From assembly GCF_900078385.1 (NCBI RefSeq), contig NZ_FLQR01000010.1:1-64000 (forward strand): a stretch of DNA of 64,000 bases. The letters run 5' to 3'. The translations under genes and the position numbers were made by a program. A model generated the notes under the pieces. It was not told the origin of the DNA. It did no database searches and saw nothing but the letters and a program-made list of their open reading frames with translations. Positions 54,104 through 63,754 of this stretch are shown here, in pieces. Every line of letters begins with the position of its first letter. Position 1 is the stretch's first letter. The DNA comes from an uncultured Microbacterium sp. Its GTDB lineage: Bacteria; Actinomycetota; Actinomycetes; Actinomycetales; Microbacteriaceae.

Positions 54104-55438
54104 TCATCCGCGGGTCGTCCGCCGTGTGCGGAGCGCGGTGCGGGCGGGCTCGCGGAGCGAGCGGATGAGGGCGCGCACCGTCCCGCGATAGGCGTCCTTG
54201 TTGACGTAGTACGCCATGCGTTCGAGCCCCAGGTAGCGGTAGCCGCCGGTCAGGTCGGGCCACGGGACGTTCACGCGGCGCCGGAACAGCGACGCGCGCT
54301 CCGGGTGGTCGACCTCGGCGCGCAGGTACGCGGCGATGAGCTCGGCCTGCTCGTAGCGGCCCTGCCACCCGAGCCCGGACGCCTCGACCATCCCCATCAC
54401 GAACAGGCCGTTGAAGGACGGCGGGAAGATGTTGAGGAAGAGCGTCGGCGCCATCCCGGTCCAGTTGAGGTCGGCGCGCTCGACGAACGGGTAGTCCAGC
54501 CGGTACCCGGTCGCGAGCAGCACGGTGTCGTACCGTCCGTGCGTGCCGTCGCGGAAATGGACCGTGTCGCCCTCGAACCGTGCGACGTCGGCGCGGATGC
54601 GCAGGTCGCCCTGGCCGAGGTGTCCCAGGATCAGCGTGTTGACGATCGGATGCGACTCGTAGATCCGGTGGTCCGGCTCCGGGAAGCCGAACCGGACGGG
54701 ATCGCCGGTGAACGCGCGGAGCACGCGGGAGTCGACGAACTGCTTGATCCGCGGGGGGAGGGGACGGCCCTGGTTCAGCGTGTCGGCGGGCCGACCGAAC
54801 AGGTAGCGGGGGACGAAGTGGTAGCCGCGGCGGACGCTCATCTCCACGGATGCCGCGGAGTGGACGGCATCCACCGCGATGTCGCAGCCGGAGTTGCCGG
54901 CGCCGATGATCAGCACGCGCTTGCCGTCGAGCTGCCGGGCGCTGCGGTAGCCGCTCGTGTGCAGGATCTCGCCGGTGAACGTGCCGGGGAAGTCGGGCAT
55001 CCGGGGCGCGGCCAGCGTGCCGTTCGCGATGACGACGCCCGCGTACCGCGCGGTGCGCTCGCCGTCCGGACCGGATGCCGTGACGGTCCAGTCGCCGTCG
55101 TCATCCCGACGGAGCGCGGTGACGGTCGTGTCGAACCGATAGTGCGCGGCCAGGCCGAAGTGCTCGGCGTACTCGCGGAAGTACGCGACCAGCTCGCGGT
55201 GGCTCGGATAGTCCGCCGTCGTGCGCATGGGGAACTCCGCGAACTCGGTCGTCGTCCGCGAGGAGATGAGATGCGCGGATTCGTACACCGTGGAGCGCGG
55301 ATTGTCGATGTCCCACAGGCCGCCCACCCCCCGCGAGGCCTCGAAGCCGTCGAAGGCGATGCCCTCGCGCTGCAGCGCCCGCGCGGCAGCGAGTCCGGAC
55401 GGACCCGCGCCGACGACGGCGTAGCGACGCTCCCGCAT
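54104..55438 (-). CDS. Flavin-containing monooxygenase-like NAD(P)/FAD protein
   Basis: A 444-residue class B-type flavoprotein. FAD motif GAGPSGL at the N-terminus, second dinucleotide motif IGAGNSG near 180, and FTGEILHTSGY between them fits the FxGxxxHxxxY fingerprint of FMO and Baeyer-Villiger enzymes. It should oxygenate an amine, sulfide or ketone. It starts 11 bp after the mtlD stop on the same strand, so it may ride on the mannitol operon; ribosome-site support is weak (GGGG). It converges on the DUF6510 gene. Confidence 0.8.
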   Translation of the reverse strand: MRERRYAVVGAGPSGLAAARALQREGIAFDGFEASRGVGGLWDIDNPRSTVYESAHLISSRTTTEFAEFPMRTTADYPSHRELVAYFREYAEHFGLAAHYRFDTTVTALRRDDDGDWTVTASGPDGERTARYAGVVIANGTLAAPRMPDFPGTFTGEILHTSGYRSARQLDGKRVLIIGAGNSGCDIAVDAVHSAASVEMSVRRGYHFVPRYLFGRPADTLNQGRPLPPRIKQFVDSRVLRAFTGDPVRFGFPEPDHRIYESHPIVNTLILGHLGQGDLRIRADVARFEGDTVHFRDGTHGRYDTVLLATGYRLDYPFVERADLNWTGMAPTLFLNIFPPSFNGLFVMGMVEASGLGWQGRYEQAELIAAYLRAEVDHPERASLFRRRVNVPWPDLTGGYRYLGLERMAYYVNKDAYRGTVRALIRSLREPARTALRTRRTTRG

Positions 55439-55449
55439 GCCCCGGTCGA

Positions 55450-56604
55450 TCAGGCGCCGAGCTCCCGCTGGCGCTGCGCGACGAGGGCCTCGACCCGGGC
55501 GAAGAGGGGATGATCGGTCTCGAGCCCGGTGACCGATGCCGTGAAGTCCTCCGCGGACTCCTCGCGCAGGCGGCGCTGCAGCTCGACGGCCTGCTCGTCC
55601 GCCGCGTCGTCGAAGAGGAGCGCAGCACCCACGGCGGCCAGCAGGCCGTCGACGGACAGGCCGCGCTCGGCGGCCTCGGCAGCCGGCCCGATGAAGCGCT
55701 CGTGCCGGGACAGCTTGCGGAGGGGCTGCCGTCCGACGCGGCCGACGGTGTCGGGGAGCGCGGGGTTGGCGAAGCGGCGCAGGATCGTCGCACGGTACTC
55801 CGCGAGTTCGCCGGCGTCGAGGCCGTGCTTGGCGACGAGGAGCGCGGAGGTCTCCTCGAGCGCGGCGGAGACCTTCGCGGCGATCGCCGGATCGGCGAGC
55901 ACATCGGAGATCTTGTCCACGCCGGCCTGCGCGCCGAAGTACGCCGTCGTCGCGTGCCCCGTGTTGACTGTGAAGAGCTTCCGCTCGATGTAGGGGCCGA
56001 GGTCGTCGACGAAATGGGCGCCCGGGATCGTCGGCGGGTTCTCGCCGAACGGCGGCCGTTCGATGGCCCACTCGTAGAACGGCTCGACCGTGACATCCAC
56101 GCCGGAGCCGGCCGGCTGGGCGGGGACGATGCGGTCCACCGCGGTGTTGGCGAACACGGCGCGGGCGGACAGGCCGTCCCACGCGTCGCCCGCCTGTGCG
56201 CGGATCTCGTCGCGCAGCTGGTCGGTCGCGTTGATCGCGTTCTCGCACGCCATGATCTGCAGGGGCGGGGCGGACGGATCGCGCAGGGCCAGCGCGGCGA
56301 GGATGTGCGGGGCGACGAACTTCAGGATCGTGGGGCCGACGGCCGTCGTGACGACGTTCGCCGTGGCGATCTCGTCGACGACCGCCTGCGGGTCTGTGGC
56401 GCTGTTGAGGGCGCGGAAGCCGGTCACGACCTTGTCGGTACCGCCCTCGCCGACCTCGTGCACGGTGTACTCCGAGACGGCGTTGATGGCGTCGACGAGC
56501 GGCGCCGCGACGTCGGAGAAGACGAGGTCGTAGCCGCCCTCGTGGAGCAGGAGCCCCACGAAACCCCGGCCGATGTTGCCGGCCCCGAAATGGACCGCCT
56601 TCAT
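55450..56604 (-). CDS. mtlD: Mannitol-1-phosphate 5-dehydrogenase
   Basis: A 384-residue dehydrogenase with NAD-binding [10 protein letters not shown] at the N-terminus, [11 protein letters not shown], and the catalytic-region [14 protein letters not shown]. It converts mannitol-1-phosphate to fructose-6-phosphate. ATGA overlap with mtlF. Confidence 0.93.
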   Translation of the reverse strand: MKAVHFGAGNIGRGFVGLLLHEGGYDLVFSDVAAPLVDAINAVSEYTVHEVGEGGTDKVVTGFRALNSATDPQAVVDEIATANVVTTAVGPTILKFVAPHILAALALRDPSAPPLQIMACENAINATDQLRDEIRAQAGDAWDGLSARAVFANTAVDRIVPAQPAGSGVDVTVEPFYEWAIERPPFGENPPTIPGAHFVDDLGPYIERKLFTVNTGHATTAYFGAQAGVDKISDVLADPAIAAKVSAALEETSALLVAKHGLDAGELAEYRATILRRFANPALPDTVGRVGRQPLRKLSRHERFIGPAAEAAERGLSVDGLLAAVGAALLFDDAADEQAVELQRRLREESAEDFTASVTGLETDHPLFARVEALVAQRQRELGA

Positions 56605-57041
56605 GCGTCGTTCACCGACGACAGCATGCCGTACAGCTCTTCGGGCGTCTGCGCCTCCTTGAGACGGGCGACCTCGTCGTCGTCGGAGAAGATCAGCGCG
56701 ATCTGCGACAGGATCTCGAGGTGCTCATCGCCCTTGCCGGCGATGCCGACCACGAAGGTCACCGGCTCGCCGCTCCAGTCCACGCCCCCGTCGTAGCGCA
56801 CGAACGACAGTGCGGAGTCGAGGATCGTGTCCTTCGTCTCGTTCGTGCCGTGCGGAATCGCCAGCTCGTTGCCCATGTAGGTGGACACCGTCATCTCCCG
56901 CTGCTGCATCGCGTCGAAGTACGCGCTCGTCACGGCGCCCGCCGCCTCGAGGATGTCGGCGGCCTCCTTCATCGCGTTCTCCTTGCTCACCGAGCCGGAG
57001 TGGATGCGGACCTGTCCGACGTTGAGAACCTCGCGTGCCAT
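56601..57041 (-). CDS. mtlF: Mannitol PTS EIIA component
   Basis: A 146-residue EIIA of the fructose/mannitol family with the phosphorylated His in AIPHGT (H64). It takes phosphate from HPr and passes it to the IIB domain of MtlA. It overlaps mtlD by 4 bases and is separated from mtlA by a 91-bp hairpin-forming gap. Confidence 0.92.
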   Translation of the reverse strand: MAREVLNVGQVRIHSGSVSKENAMKEAADILEAAGAVTSAYFDAMQQREMTVSTYMGNELAIPHGTNETKDTILDSALSFVRYDGGVDWSGEPVTFVVGIAGKGDEHLEILSQIALIFSDDDEVARLKEAQTPEELYGMLSSVNDA

Positions 57042-57072
57042 GTCTGTCTCTCTTCCTTGTGGGTCGTTCGGA

Positions 57073-57131
57073 CTCGGAAGGCCACGAGGCCGGGTGCGTC
57101 GCGCTGCCCGGCCCCGCGGCGGTCTTCCGAG
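57073..57131 (-). promoter_or_regulatory. Nested inverted repeat between mtlA and mtlF
   Basis: Outer arms CTCGGAAG (57073-57080) and CTTCCGAG (57124-57131) enclose inner arms GGCCGGG (57088-57094) and CCCGGCC (57107-57113). The cruciform fills most of the gap between two genes of one operon and could cause partial termination or mRNA processing that sets the MtlA:MtlF ratio. Confidence 0.6.
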
Positions 57132-57132
57132 A

Positions 57133-58698
57133 CTACGCGCGGCGGTGGTGCTGATCCACGACCAGCTGCACGACCTCGTCGTACTTCGGCGAGTTCATGA
57201 AGTTGTCCACCGACACGTGCATGGCATCCGGCGTGTGCTTGCGCGCGCGATCCGTCAGCTGCTGCTGCGTGATGACCAGGTCGGCGGAGGAGTCGAGGTT
57301 CGCGATCGCCTTGTTGACGACCGTGACGTCCTCGATGCCCGCCTTCTTGATCTTGCTGCGCAGCACGCTGGCGCCCATCGCGGAGGAGCCCATACCGGCG
57401 TCGCAGGCGAAGACGATGTTGCGCACCTCCTTGTCGGTGACCACCGAGGTGGCGCCGGCGCCGGCGGCGACACCGGCCGCAGCCGCATCGTCACCGCGCA
57501 GTCCGCCGAGGTACTCGGACTTCTTGCCCTTGTTGGCCTCGGTCTGGTCGACGGCCGACGTGAACCGGTCGGTGCCGGCCGCCTCGGCGGCGAGGTCGCG
57601 CTTGCGCGAGGCCCGCAGGATGATCCCCGCGACGATGAACGTGACGGCGGCCGAGAGGACGACCGAGAGGATGACGCCGACGTAGCTGTCGTTGGCGGTC
57701 TGCAGCATCACGGCGATGATGCTTCCTGGGGCGGCCGGTGCCCGCAGGCCCGTGTCCAGGAGCATGTTGGTCGTGACACCGGTCATGCCACCCGCGATCA
57801 GCGCGAGGATCAGCACCGGCTTCATGAGCGCGTACGGGAAGTACACCTCGTGGATGCCGCCGAAGAACTGGATGATGGCGGCGCCCGGAGCCGACGCGCG
57901 TGCCGCGCCGATGCCGAAGAACGTGAACGCGAGCAGCAGACCCACACCGGGGCCGGGGTTGGCCTCGAGGAGGAAGAGGATCGACTTGCCCTGCTCGTCC
58001 GCCTGCGCGATGCCGAGCGGGGTGAGCACGCCGTGGTTGATGGCGTTGTTCAGGAAGAAGACCTTCGCAGGCTCGATCAGGATGCTCGTCAGCGGCAGCA
58101 GGTTGTTCTCCACGAGCCAGCTCACCGCGTTGCCGAGGACGGTCATGATGCCGTTCACGAGCCACGCGATCGGGTAGAAGCCGACGACGGCCATGATGAA
58201 GCCCCAGATGCCCGCCGAGAACATGTTCACGAGCATCTCGAAGCCTGCCCGGACCTTGCCCTCCCAGAGGCTGTCGAGCCACTTCATGGTGTAGGCCGCG
58301 AGCGGTCCCATGATCATCGCGCCGATGAACATGTGGATCTGGCCGAGCTGCGGCTCACCCTCGGCGAGGGTCGCGTTGAACTGCGCGATGAGCAGGTCGG
58401 AGCCCGCGATCGCACCCATCGTCGCGATGGTCGCGACGACGCCACCGCGCTGCTTGTAGACCATGTAGCCCGCCGTGTAGGCGATGATCAGCGGCAGCAG
58501 GTAGTGGATGAACGGGCCGACGATCGTGGCCAGGTCGGCGTTGGGCGTCCACCCCACGTCGATGAAGAACGCGGTGAAGATACCCCATGCGATGAGGGCC
58601 GGGATGTTCGGCATGATCATGCCGGAGAGGAATGTGCCGAATCGCTGAACGCCGACCCGGATACCTCCGCGCGTGGTGGGATTGGACGCCGTTGTCAT
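57133..58698 (-). CDS. mtlA: Mannitol PTS EIICB permease
   Basis: A 521-residue permease. Residues about 15-350 are the membrane IIC domain (FLSGMIMPNIPALIAWG, NNAINHGVLTPLG, GGIHEVYFPY). Residues about 425-520 are the IIB domain with the phosphorylated Cys in FACDAGMGSSAMG. A good GAAGGAG site precedes the ATG at 58698; the longer track start runs into ptsI. It imports mannitol and phosphorylates it. The gene lies 28 bp after ptsI. Confidence 0.94.
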   Translation of the reverse strand: MTTASNPTTRGGIRVGVQRFGTFLSGMIMPNIPALIAWGIFTAFFIDVGWTPNADLATIVGPFIHYLLPLIIAYTAGYMVYKQRGGVVATIATMGAIAGSDLLIAQFNATLAEGEPQLGQIHMFIGAMIMGPLAAYTMKWLDSLWEGKVRAGFEMLVNMFSAGIWGFIMAVVGFYPIAWLVNGIMTVLGNAVSWLVENNLLPLTSILIEPAKVFFLNNAINHGVLTPLGIAQADEQGKSILFLLEANPGPGVGLLLAFTFFGIGAARASAPGAAIIQFFGGIHEVYFPYALMKPVLILALIAGGMTGVTTNMLLDTGLRAPAAPGSIIAVMLQTANDSYVGVILSVVLSAAVTFIVAGIILRASRKRDLAAEAAGTDRFTSAVDQTEANKGKKSEYLGGLRGDDAAAAGVAAGAGATSVVTDKEVRNIVFACDAGMGSSAMGASVLRSKIKKAGIEDVTVVNKAIANLDSSADLVITQQQLTDRARKHTPDAMHVSVDNFMNSPKYDEVVQLVVDQHHRRA

Positions 58699-58726
58699 TG
58701 CTGGTTCTCCTTCTGGTGAGCCGTGG

Positions 58727-60388
58727 CTAGGCCACGGTGTCGGCTGCGGCTTGGGCCGCAGCTCGGGCTGATGCCGCCCCGTCGGCGGCGAGGGCAGCCG
58801 CGGCGATGCGCTCGGCATCGTCGCGGGTGTACTTCAGGAGCGTCGCGCGGACATCCGCGAGCGCGGTGGGCGCCATCGACAGGGTCGTGGCGCCGAGGCC
58901 GACGAGCACCACCGCGAGGAGCGGATCGGCCGCCGCCTCGCCGCAGATGCCGACCGGCTTGCCGGTCGTCCGGCCTGCGGCGCCGGTCATGCCGATCAGC
59001 TGCAGGACGGCGGGGTGCCACGGGTCCTGGAACGAGGAGACCGAGCCCAGGAGGCGGTCCGCCGCCATCGTGTACTGGGTCAGGTCGTTCGTGCCGATCG
59101 AGGCGAAGTCGGCGATGCCGAGCACCTTCTCGGCCATGAGAGCCGCCGACGGGACCTCGACCATGACACCGGCGGTCTTGATGCCGTAGTCGCGGCAGAG
59201 CGTGGTGAAGTACTCCGTCTCCTCGACCGTGCCGATCATGGGGGCCATGACCCACAGGTCGGCCTGCGTCGCAGCCTGAGCCTGCTGCAGCGCCGTCAGC
59301 TGTTCGCGGAGGATATCCTCGCTGGCCCGGAGCGACCGGATGCCGCGGAGCCCGAGAGCGGGGTTCTCCTCGTGCGCGTCGTTCAGGAACGCGAGGGGCT
59401 TGTCGGCGCCGGCGTCCAGCGCCCGGACGACGACCTTCTTGCCGGGGAACGCGTTCAGCAGCTCGGTGTAGGCCTTGGCCTGCTGCTCGACCGTCGGCGC
59501 CTGCGAGGAGCTGAGGAAGAGGAACTCGGTGCGGAACAGCCCCACGCCCTCCGCGCCGAGCTCGACGGCTTCGGCGGCGCCTTCGGGCTTGCCGAGGTTC
59601 GCGAGGAGCGGCACGGCGGTGCCGTCGGCGAGGGCGCCGGGCGTGATCGGCGCGGACGCGGCGGTGCGCCGCGCGTCGGCCCGGTGCTGCGCCTGGCTCA
59701 GCTCGTCGTCGGACGGACTCGCCGTCACGACGCCCTTGGCGGCATCCACGATGACGATCTCGCCGTCGGCGAGGTCCTTCGCGGCGGCGGCGCCGACGAC
59801 CGCGACGATCGACTTCTCGCGGGCGAGGATCGCCGTGTGCGAGGTCGGACCGCCATCGGTCGTGACGAGGGCGAGGACCTTGTCGAGGTCCAGCAGGGCG
59901 GTGTCGGCCGGCGCGAGGTCCTTGGCGACGAGGACGAACGGGTGGCCGGGGTCGGGGATGCCGGGTGCCGGAAGGCCGCGAAGCCGCGCGATGACCCGCT
60001 GGGCGACGTCGTCGAGGTCGGCGGCGCGCTCGCCGAGGTAGCCGCCCATCGCGGCGAGGGTGTCCCGGAACCGCGCGAAGGCGTCGTGGACGGCGAACTC
60101 GCCGGTCTTGCCGGCGGCGGTGCGGGTGAGGACCTCCTGGTCGAGCGTGGGGTCCTCGGCCATCATGGCCTGCGCCTCGAGCACCTCGCGGGCCAGGCCT
60201 CCGGCCTGCGCGCCACGCGTCTCGAGCTCCCGGGCGACGACGGCGACGGCATCCCGGACGCGCGCGATCTCCTCCTCCGGCGAGAGCGTGCTGGGCACGT
60301 CCTCGGGGGCGGGCAGGGGCTCGGCCATCCGTGCCACCGGTCCCTGGGCGACTCCCAGGCCGATGCCGACTCCGCGCAGTTCACTCAT
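58727..60388 (-). CDS. ptsI: PTS enzyme I (PEP-protein phosphotransferase)
   Basis: A 553-residue EI with the phosphorylated His in GGPTSHTAILAR (H184), the PEP-binding barrel motifs GVGLFRTEFLF and MVEVPSA, and the second PEP site near SIGTNDLTQYTMA. It starts the PTS cascade by taking phosphate from PEP. It lies 28 bp after ptsH and 28 bp before mtlA. A CCGTGGC-TAG-GCCACGG stem covers its stop codon. Confidence 0.95.
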   Translation of the reverse strand: MSELRGVGIGLGVAQGPVARMAEPLPAPEDVPSTLSPEEEIARVRDAVAVVARELETRGAQAGGLAREVLEAQAMMAEDPTLDQEVLTRTAAGKTGEFAVHDAFARFRDTLAAMGGYLGERAADLDDVAQRVIARLRGLPAPGIPDPGHPFVLVAKDLAPADTALLDLDKVLALVTTDGGPTSHTAILAREKSIVAVVGAAAAKDLADGEIVIVDAAKGVVTASPSDDELSQAQHRADARRTAASAPITPGALADGTAVPLLANLGKPEGAAEAVELGAEGVGLFRTEFLFLSSSQAPTVEQQAKAYTELLNAFPGKKVVVRALDAGADKPLAFLNDAHEENPALGLRGIRSLRASEDILREQLTALQQAQAATQADLWVMAPMIGTVEETEYFTTLCRDYGIKTAGVMVEVPSAALMAEKVLGIADFASIGTNDLTQYTMAADRLLGSVSSFQDPWHPAVLQLIGMTGAAGRTTGKPVGICGEAAADPLLAVVLVGLGATTLSMAPTALADVRATLLKYTRDDAERIAAAALAADGAASARAAAQAAADTVA

Positions 60389-60416
60389 CGTCGTGTCCTC
60401 GTTCCGTTCTTCTTCT

Positions 60417-60704
60417 TCACTCGTCGTGGTCGGTCGTCAGCAGCTCGGCCAGCTCGTCGAGCACGTCGTCGGCGGCGTCCCCGTCGGCGATCAGGGTCAC
60501 GTAGTCGCCCTTCTCGGCACCGAGGGAGATAACCCCCAGGATGCTGGCGGCGTTCACCGGGCTGCCGGATCCCTTGGAGATCGACACCGGGATGCCGGCA
60601 TCCTTCACCGCCTGCGCGAACAGCTTCGCGGGGCGGGCGTGCAGCCCGTTGGACGAGCCGATGCGGATCGTCCGGGTGGCCTGCGGTGCGGACTCTTCCG
60701 TCAT
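60417..60704 (-). CDS. ptsH: Phosphocarrier protein HPr
   Basis: A 95-residue HPr with the phosphorylated His in GLHARPAKLF (H22 here, His15 in the classic numbering) and a Ser region in ISKGSGSPVNAAS. A GAGAGGA site precedes the ATG. ATGA overlap with the EIIB-like gene upstream, so the general PTS proteins are co-transcribed with the mannitol system. Confidence 0.94.
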   Translation of the reverse strand: MTEESAPQATRTIRIGSSNGLHARPAKLFAQAVKDAGIPVSISKGSGSPVNAASILGVISLGAEKGDYVTLIADGDAADDVLDELAELLTTDHDE

Positions 60705-61042
60705 GGGATGTTCCTCTCGGTGGCGTCTTCGTCCGCGGGTGCGGCCAGGGCGGTGTCGACCAGGGCGAGCGTGCGCGTCCCGTCGATGTCGGCGAACACG
60801 TCGTCCGGCAGCAGCACGACGCGCGCGCCGCGGTAGGCGGCATCCCGTCGGATGTGCTCGAGCGAGCGACGCAGGTGGGGGCCCACGAGCACGACGTCCG
60901 CGGCATCCAGATCGATGGCCAGGGACTGCTCGGTGCCGGCGACGGCACTGATGTCCCGTCCGGCCGCCTGGGCGGCATGGCGCACACGCTGCGCGACGAA
61001 CGTGCTCGACGCTCCCGCGCCGCACACCACGAGGATCCTCAT
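60701..61042 (-). CDS. PTS EIIB-like protein, stand-alone
   Basis: A 113-residue protein that begins ILVVCGAGASSTFVAQRV, the lactose/cellobiose-type IIB fold with the phosphorylatable Cys7. GAAGGAG precedes the ATG at 61042; the track's longer frame overlaps the divergent regulator. No matching IIC or IIA lies beside it. It may serve a permease elsewhere or act as a regulatory phosphate acceptor. First gene of the ptsHI-mtl unit. Confidence 0.75.
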   Translation of the reverse strand: MRILVVCGAGASSTFVAQRVRHAAQAAGRDISAVAGTEQSLAIDLDAADVVLVGPHLRRSLEHIRRDAAYRGARVVLLPDDVFADIDGTRTLALVDTALAAPADEDATERNIP

Positions 61043-61151
61043 CGACCCGCCTCCTTCTTCGCCATTCTTGTGAAAGTGCTGGGAGCGGACAACCAGGTTC
61101 GCTTCCGCGGGGGAGGAAACTCCGTCGCGGGGTCGTGGTTGACTGTCCTCC

Positions 61152-63071
61152 GTGAGCAGAGCCAGGCAGGATCGCGTCGTCGCCCTGCTCACGCGACGCG
61201 GCGAATGGACGACCGCCGCAGAGCTCGCCGACGCGATCGGCGTGACCCCGCGCAGCATCCGGAGCTACGTCACGGGCCTGAACGCGCGCGTCGCGGACGG
61301 AGTCGTGGTCGAGTCGGGTCCGCAGGGCTACCGCCTCGGGCCGGACGCCGGCGCTGCGCTGCGGACGACGGGCCCGGACGCCTCCGCGCCGCGGGAGCGC
61401 CTGCACCGCCTGGTACGGGCGATCCTCGCCGCGCCGGACGGGGTGGATGTCTTCGAGATCGCCGACACCTTCCATGTCAGCCCCGCCACGGTGGAGGCCG
61501 ACCTCGGTCGCGTGCGGGCCCTGCTCGGCGGAACGGAGCTGACCCTCGAGCGCGCCGCGTCCCGCGCGCGTCTGCGTGGCACCGAGATGGCGCAGCGGAG
61601 ACTCCTCAGCAGACTCGCCCACGAGGAGACGGAGGACGGCGCCTTCGATCTGGAGGCGCTGCGTCGAACGCTCGGGGAAGGATCGATCGGCGCCAGAGCC
61701 TTCGGCCCGTTCAAGGCGGAGCTCGTCTCCGGCCTCGGGAATCTCGGCTACTTCGTCAACGAGTTCGGCATCGGCGACGTCATGATGCACATCGCGATCG
61801 CGGCCGACCGGGTCGCCGGCGACCATGCGCTCGACGACGGCGGCGAGGGCTCCACGCCTGCGCAGATCGCGGAGCTCATCGATCGGCTCAGCGCGGACCA
61901 CCTCGGCGTGCGCCTCGGCAGCGGGGACCTCAGCCACCTCGCCGCGATCGTGCAGAGCCGGGTCATCGCACCCGGCGCGGCCGCGCCCGCCGAGGTCATC
62001 CGCGAGCGGGTCGACCCCGAGGTGGAGGCCGCGGTCCGCGGCGTCGTCTCCCGCGCCGCCGCGGAGTTCCTCGTCGACCTCGACCATGACGACTTCGTCA
62101 TGCGGCTGTCGCTGCACGTGCAGAACCTCCGCGAGCGCGCGCGGGAGCAGGCATGGTCGCGGAACCCCCTGACCCGGTCGCTCAAGACGACGTACCCGAT
62201 GATCTTCGAGGTCGCGGTGTTCATCGCGGACGGGCTGCGGGGACTCCTCGGCATCCCGCTGCTCGACGACGAGATCGCGTACATCGCCATGCACGTCGGC
62301 GGGCGGCTCGAGCGCAGCCGCCGCGCCGGCGCCCTGCTGACGGCGACGATCGTCTGCCCCGGGTACTACGAGCTGCACGAGCTGCTGCGCTCGAGCGTCG
62401 ACCGCTCCCTCGGCGGGGCCATCGAGGTCGTCGACGTCGAGACGCGGGTCGACCCCGACTGGGAGTCGATCGACAGCGACCTGATCCTCAGCACGATCGA
62501 CCCGCCGCTCACCTCCGACCGGGTCGTGCGCATCCAGCCGTTCCTCACCGAGGCCGACGTGGAGCGCGTGCAGGCGGCGGCGGGGCGCGTGCGGCGGGCC
62601 CGGCGCCTCGCGCGGCTGCGCGCCGAGCTCGAACGCTACTTCTCGCCCGAGGCGTTCGTGCACGGCCTCGGCGCCGGCGTCGACGAGGAGCAGGTCATCC
62701 GCCGCCTCGGCGGTCTGCTCGTCGCGCAGGGGGTCATCGCCGAGGACTACGTCGAGCGGACGCTGGAGCGCGAGCGGCTCTCCTCCACGGCGTTCACCGA
62801 CGCGCTCGCCGTCCCGCACGCGATCGGGATGTCCGCCACCCGCACCTCGATCGCCGTGGGCATCGCCGACCCGTCGATCCCGTGGGGCGATGCGCGCGTG
62901 CAGGTCGTGGCCATGGTGGCGTTCTCCGAGTCCGACCGCGCCGCGTTCCAGACCGTGTTCGAGCAGCTCGTCGAGGTCTTCAGCGAGCGGGAGAGCGTCC
63001 AGCGGATCCTGCGCCGGGGGACGACCTTCACGGCATTCCTTGACGAACTCGTCGCCGTGGTGGACGGCTAG
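61152..63071 (+). CDS. mtlR: PRD-containing transcriptional activator (MtlR/BglG family)
   Basis: A 639-residue modular regulator. Two helix-turn-helix segments (about 5-60 and 85-140) are followed by two PTS-regulation domains (about 165-275 and 280-390), an EIIB-like domain (about 395-485) and an EIIA domain of the mannitol type (about 495-639) with the His in AVPHAIG. Such proteins are activated or silenced by PTS phosphorylation. It is divergent from the EIIB-ptsHI-mtl genes with a 109-bp shared region, so it most likely controls them. The mtlR name rests on context. Confidence 0.85.
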   Translation: MSRARQDRVVALLTRRGEWTTAAELADAIGVTPRSIRSYVTGLNARVADGVVVESGPQGYRLGPDAGAALRTTGPDASAPRERLHRLVRAILAAPDGVDVFEIADTFHVSPATVEADLGRVRALLGGTELTLERAASRARLRGTEMAQRRLLSRLAHEETEDGAFDLEALRRTLGEGSIGARAFGPFKAELVSGLGNLGYFVNEFGIGDVMMHIAIAADRVAGDHALDDGGEGSTPAQIAELIDRLSADHLGVRLGSGDLSHLAAIVQSRVIAPGAAAPAEVIRERVDPEVEAAVRGVVSRAAAEFLVDLDHDDFVMRLSLHVQNLRERAREQAWSRNPLTRSLKTTYPMIFEVAVFIADGLRGLLGIPLLDDEIAYIAMHVGGRLERSRRAGALLTATIVCPGYYELHELLRSSVDRSLGGAIEVVDVETRVDPDWESIDSDLILSTIDPPLTSDRVVRIQPFLTEADVERVQAAAGRVRRARRLARLRAELERYFSPEAFVHGLGAGVDEEQVIRRLGGLLVAQGVIAEDYVERTLERERLSSTAFTDALAVPHAIGMSATRTSIAVGIADPSIPWGDARVQVVAMVAFSESDRAAFQTVFEQLVEVFSERESVQRILRRGTTFTAFLDELVAVVDG

Positions 63072-63099
63072 CGCGCTGCGCCCGCCGATGCGAGGACGC

Positions 63100-63165
63100 T
63101 GAGAAGCCACATCCGGCATGAGAAACCACGCCGGAGGTGGTTTCTCATGCTGATCGTGGTTTCTC
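63100..63165. repeat. GAGAAACCAC hairpin repeat, copy 1
   Basis: A 66-bp element with four GAGAAACCAC/GTGGTTTCTC arms. The core CATGAGAAACCAC-N7-GTGGTTTCTCATG (63117-63149) is a perfect 13-bp stem. It lies between the convergent mtlR and GNAT genes and could also terminate both. A near-identical copy sits at 63799. Confidence 0.88.
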
Positions 63166-63181
63166 GGCCGGCCGGGCGCCG

Positions 63182-63754
63182 TCAGGGTCGCGCGAGCCTG
63201 GTCTGCAGTCCCAGCCGGACCGCGGGCCACTCGTGCGGGAGGATCGAGTAGACGACCGTGTCGCGCAGCGTCCCGTCGGGTCCCAGTCGCGCGTTCCGCA
63301 GCACGCCGTCCTGCTTGGCGCCGAGCCGCTCGATCGCCGCGCGCGATTGGCGGTTGTGCCAGTGCGTGCGGAACTCCACGGCGATCGCATCGCACGCCTC
63401 GAAGGCGTGACCGAGGAGCAGGAGCTTCGCGGCCGTGTTCACCGCCGTCCGCTGCACGCGTGTGGCGAGCCAGGTGTAGCCGATCTCGACATGGCGGTTC
63501 GGCTGGTCGACGTTGCAGAACGTCGTCATGCCGACGGCGCGGCCCGCGTGGAGCACGGCCCACGGGTTCATGCGACCGGCATCCCGCTCGGCGAGACGGA
63601 ACGCGATCTCCTCCGCGGGCGACGCGGGCACCGACGTGTACCAGGCGTACTCGAGCCCCGTGGCGGCCTCGGCGAGGTCGTCCGCGTGGTCCGCGGCGAG
63701 CGGCTCGAGCCGCACGTGGTCGTTCTCCAGGACGCGGGGCTCGGTCAGCAGCAC
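63182..63754 (-). CDS. GNAT acetyltransferase, RimJ/RimL type (second)
   Basis: A 190-residue acetyltransferase with RVLENDHVRLEPLAADHADDL at the front, HVEIGYTWLATRVQRTAVNTAAK as the acetyl-CoA region, and HNRQSRAAIERLGAKQDG. I take the GTG at 63754: TAGGCT (63767-63762) lies 7 bases upstream, which suggests a leaderless message, and the longer track start reads through the hairpin repeat. The substrate is unknown. Hairpin repeats flank the gene on both sides. Confidence 0.82.
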   Translation of the reverse strand: MLLTEPRVLENDHVRLEPLAADHADDLAEAATGLEYAWYTSVPASPAEEIAFRLAERDAGRMNPWAVLHAGRAVGMTTFCNVDQPNRHVEIGYTWLATRVQRTAVNTAAKLLLLGHAFEACDAIAVEFRTHWHNRQSRAAIERLGAKQDGVLRNARLGPDGTLRDTVVYSILPHEWPAVRLGLQTRLARP

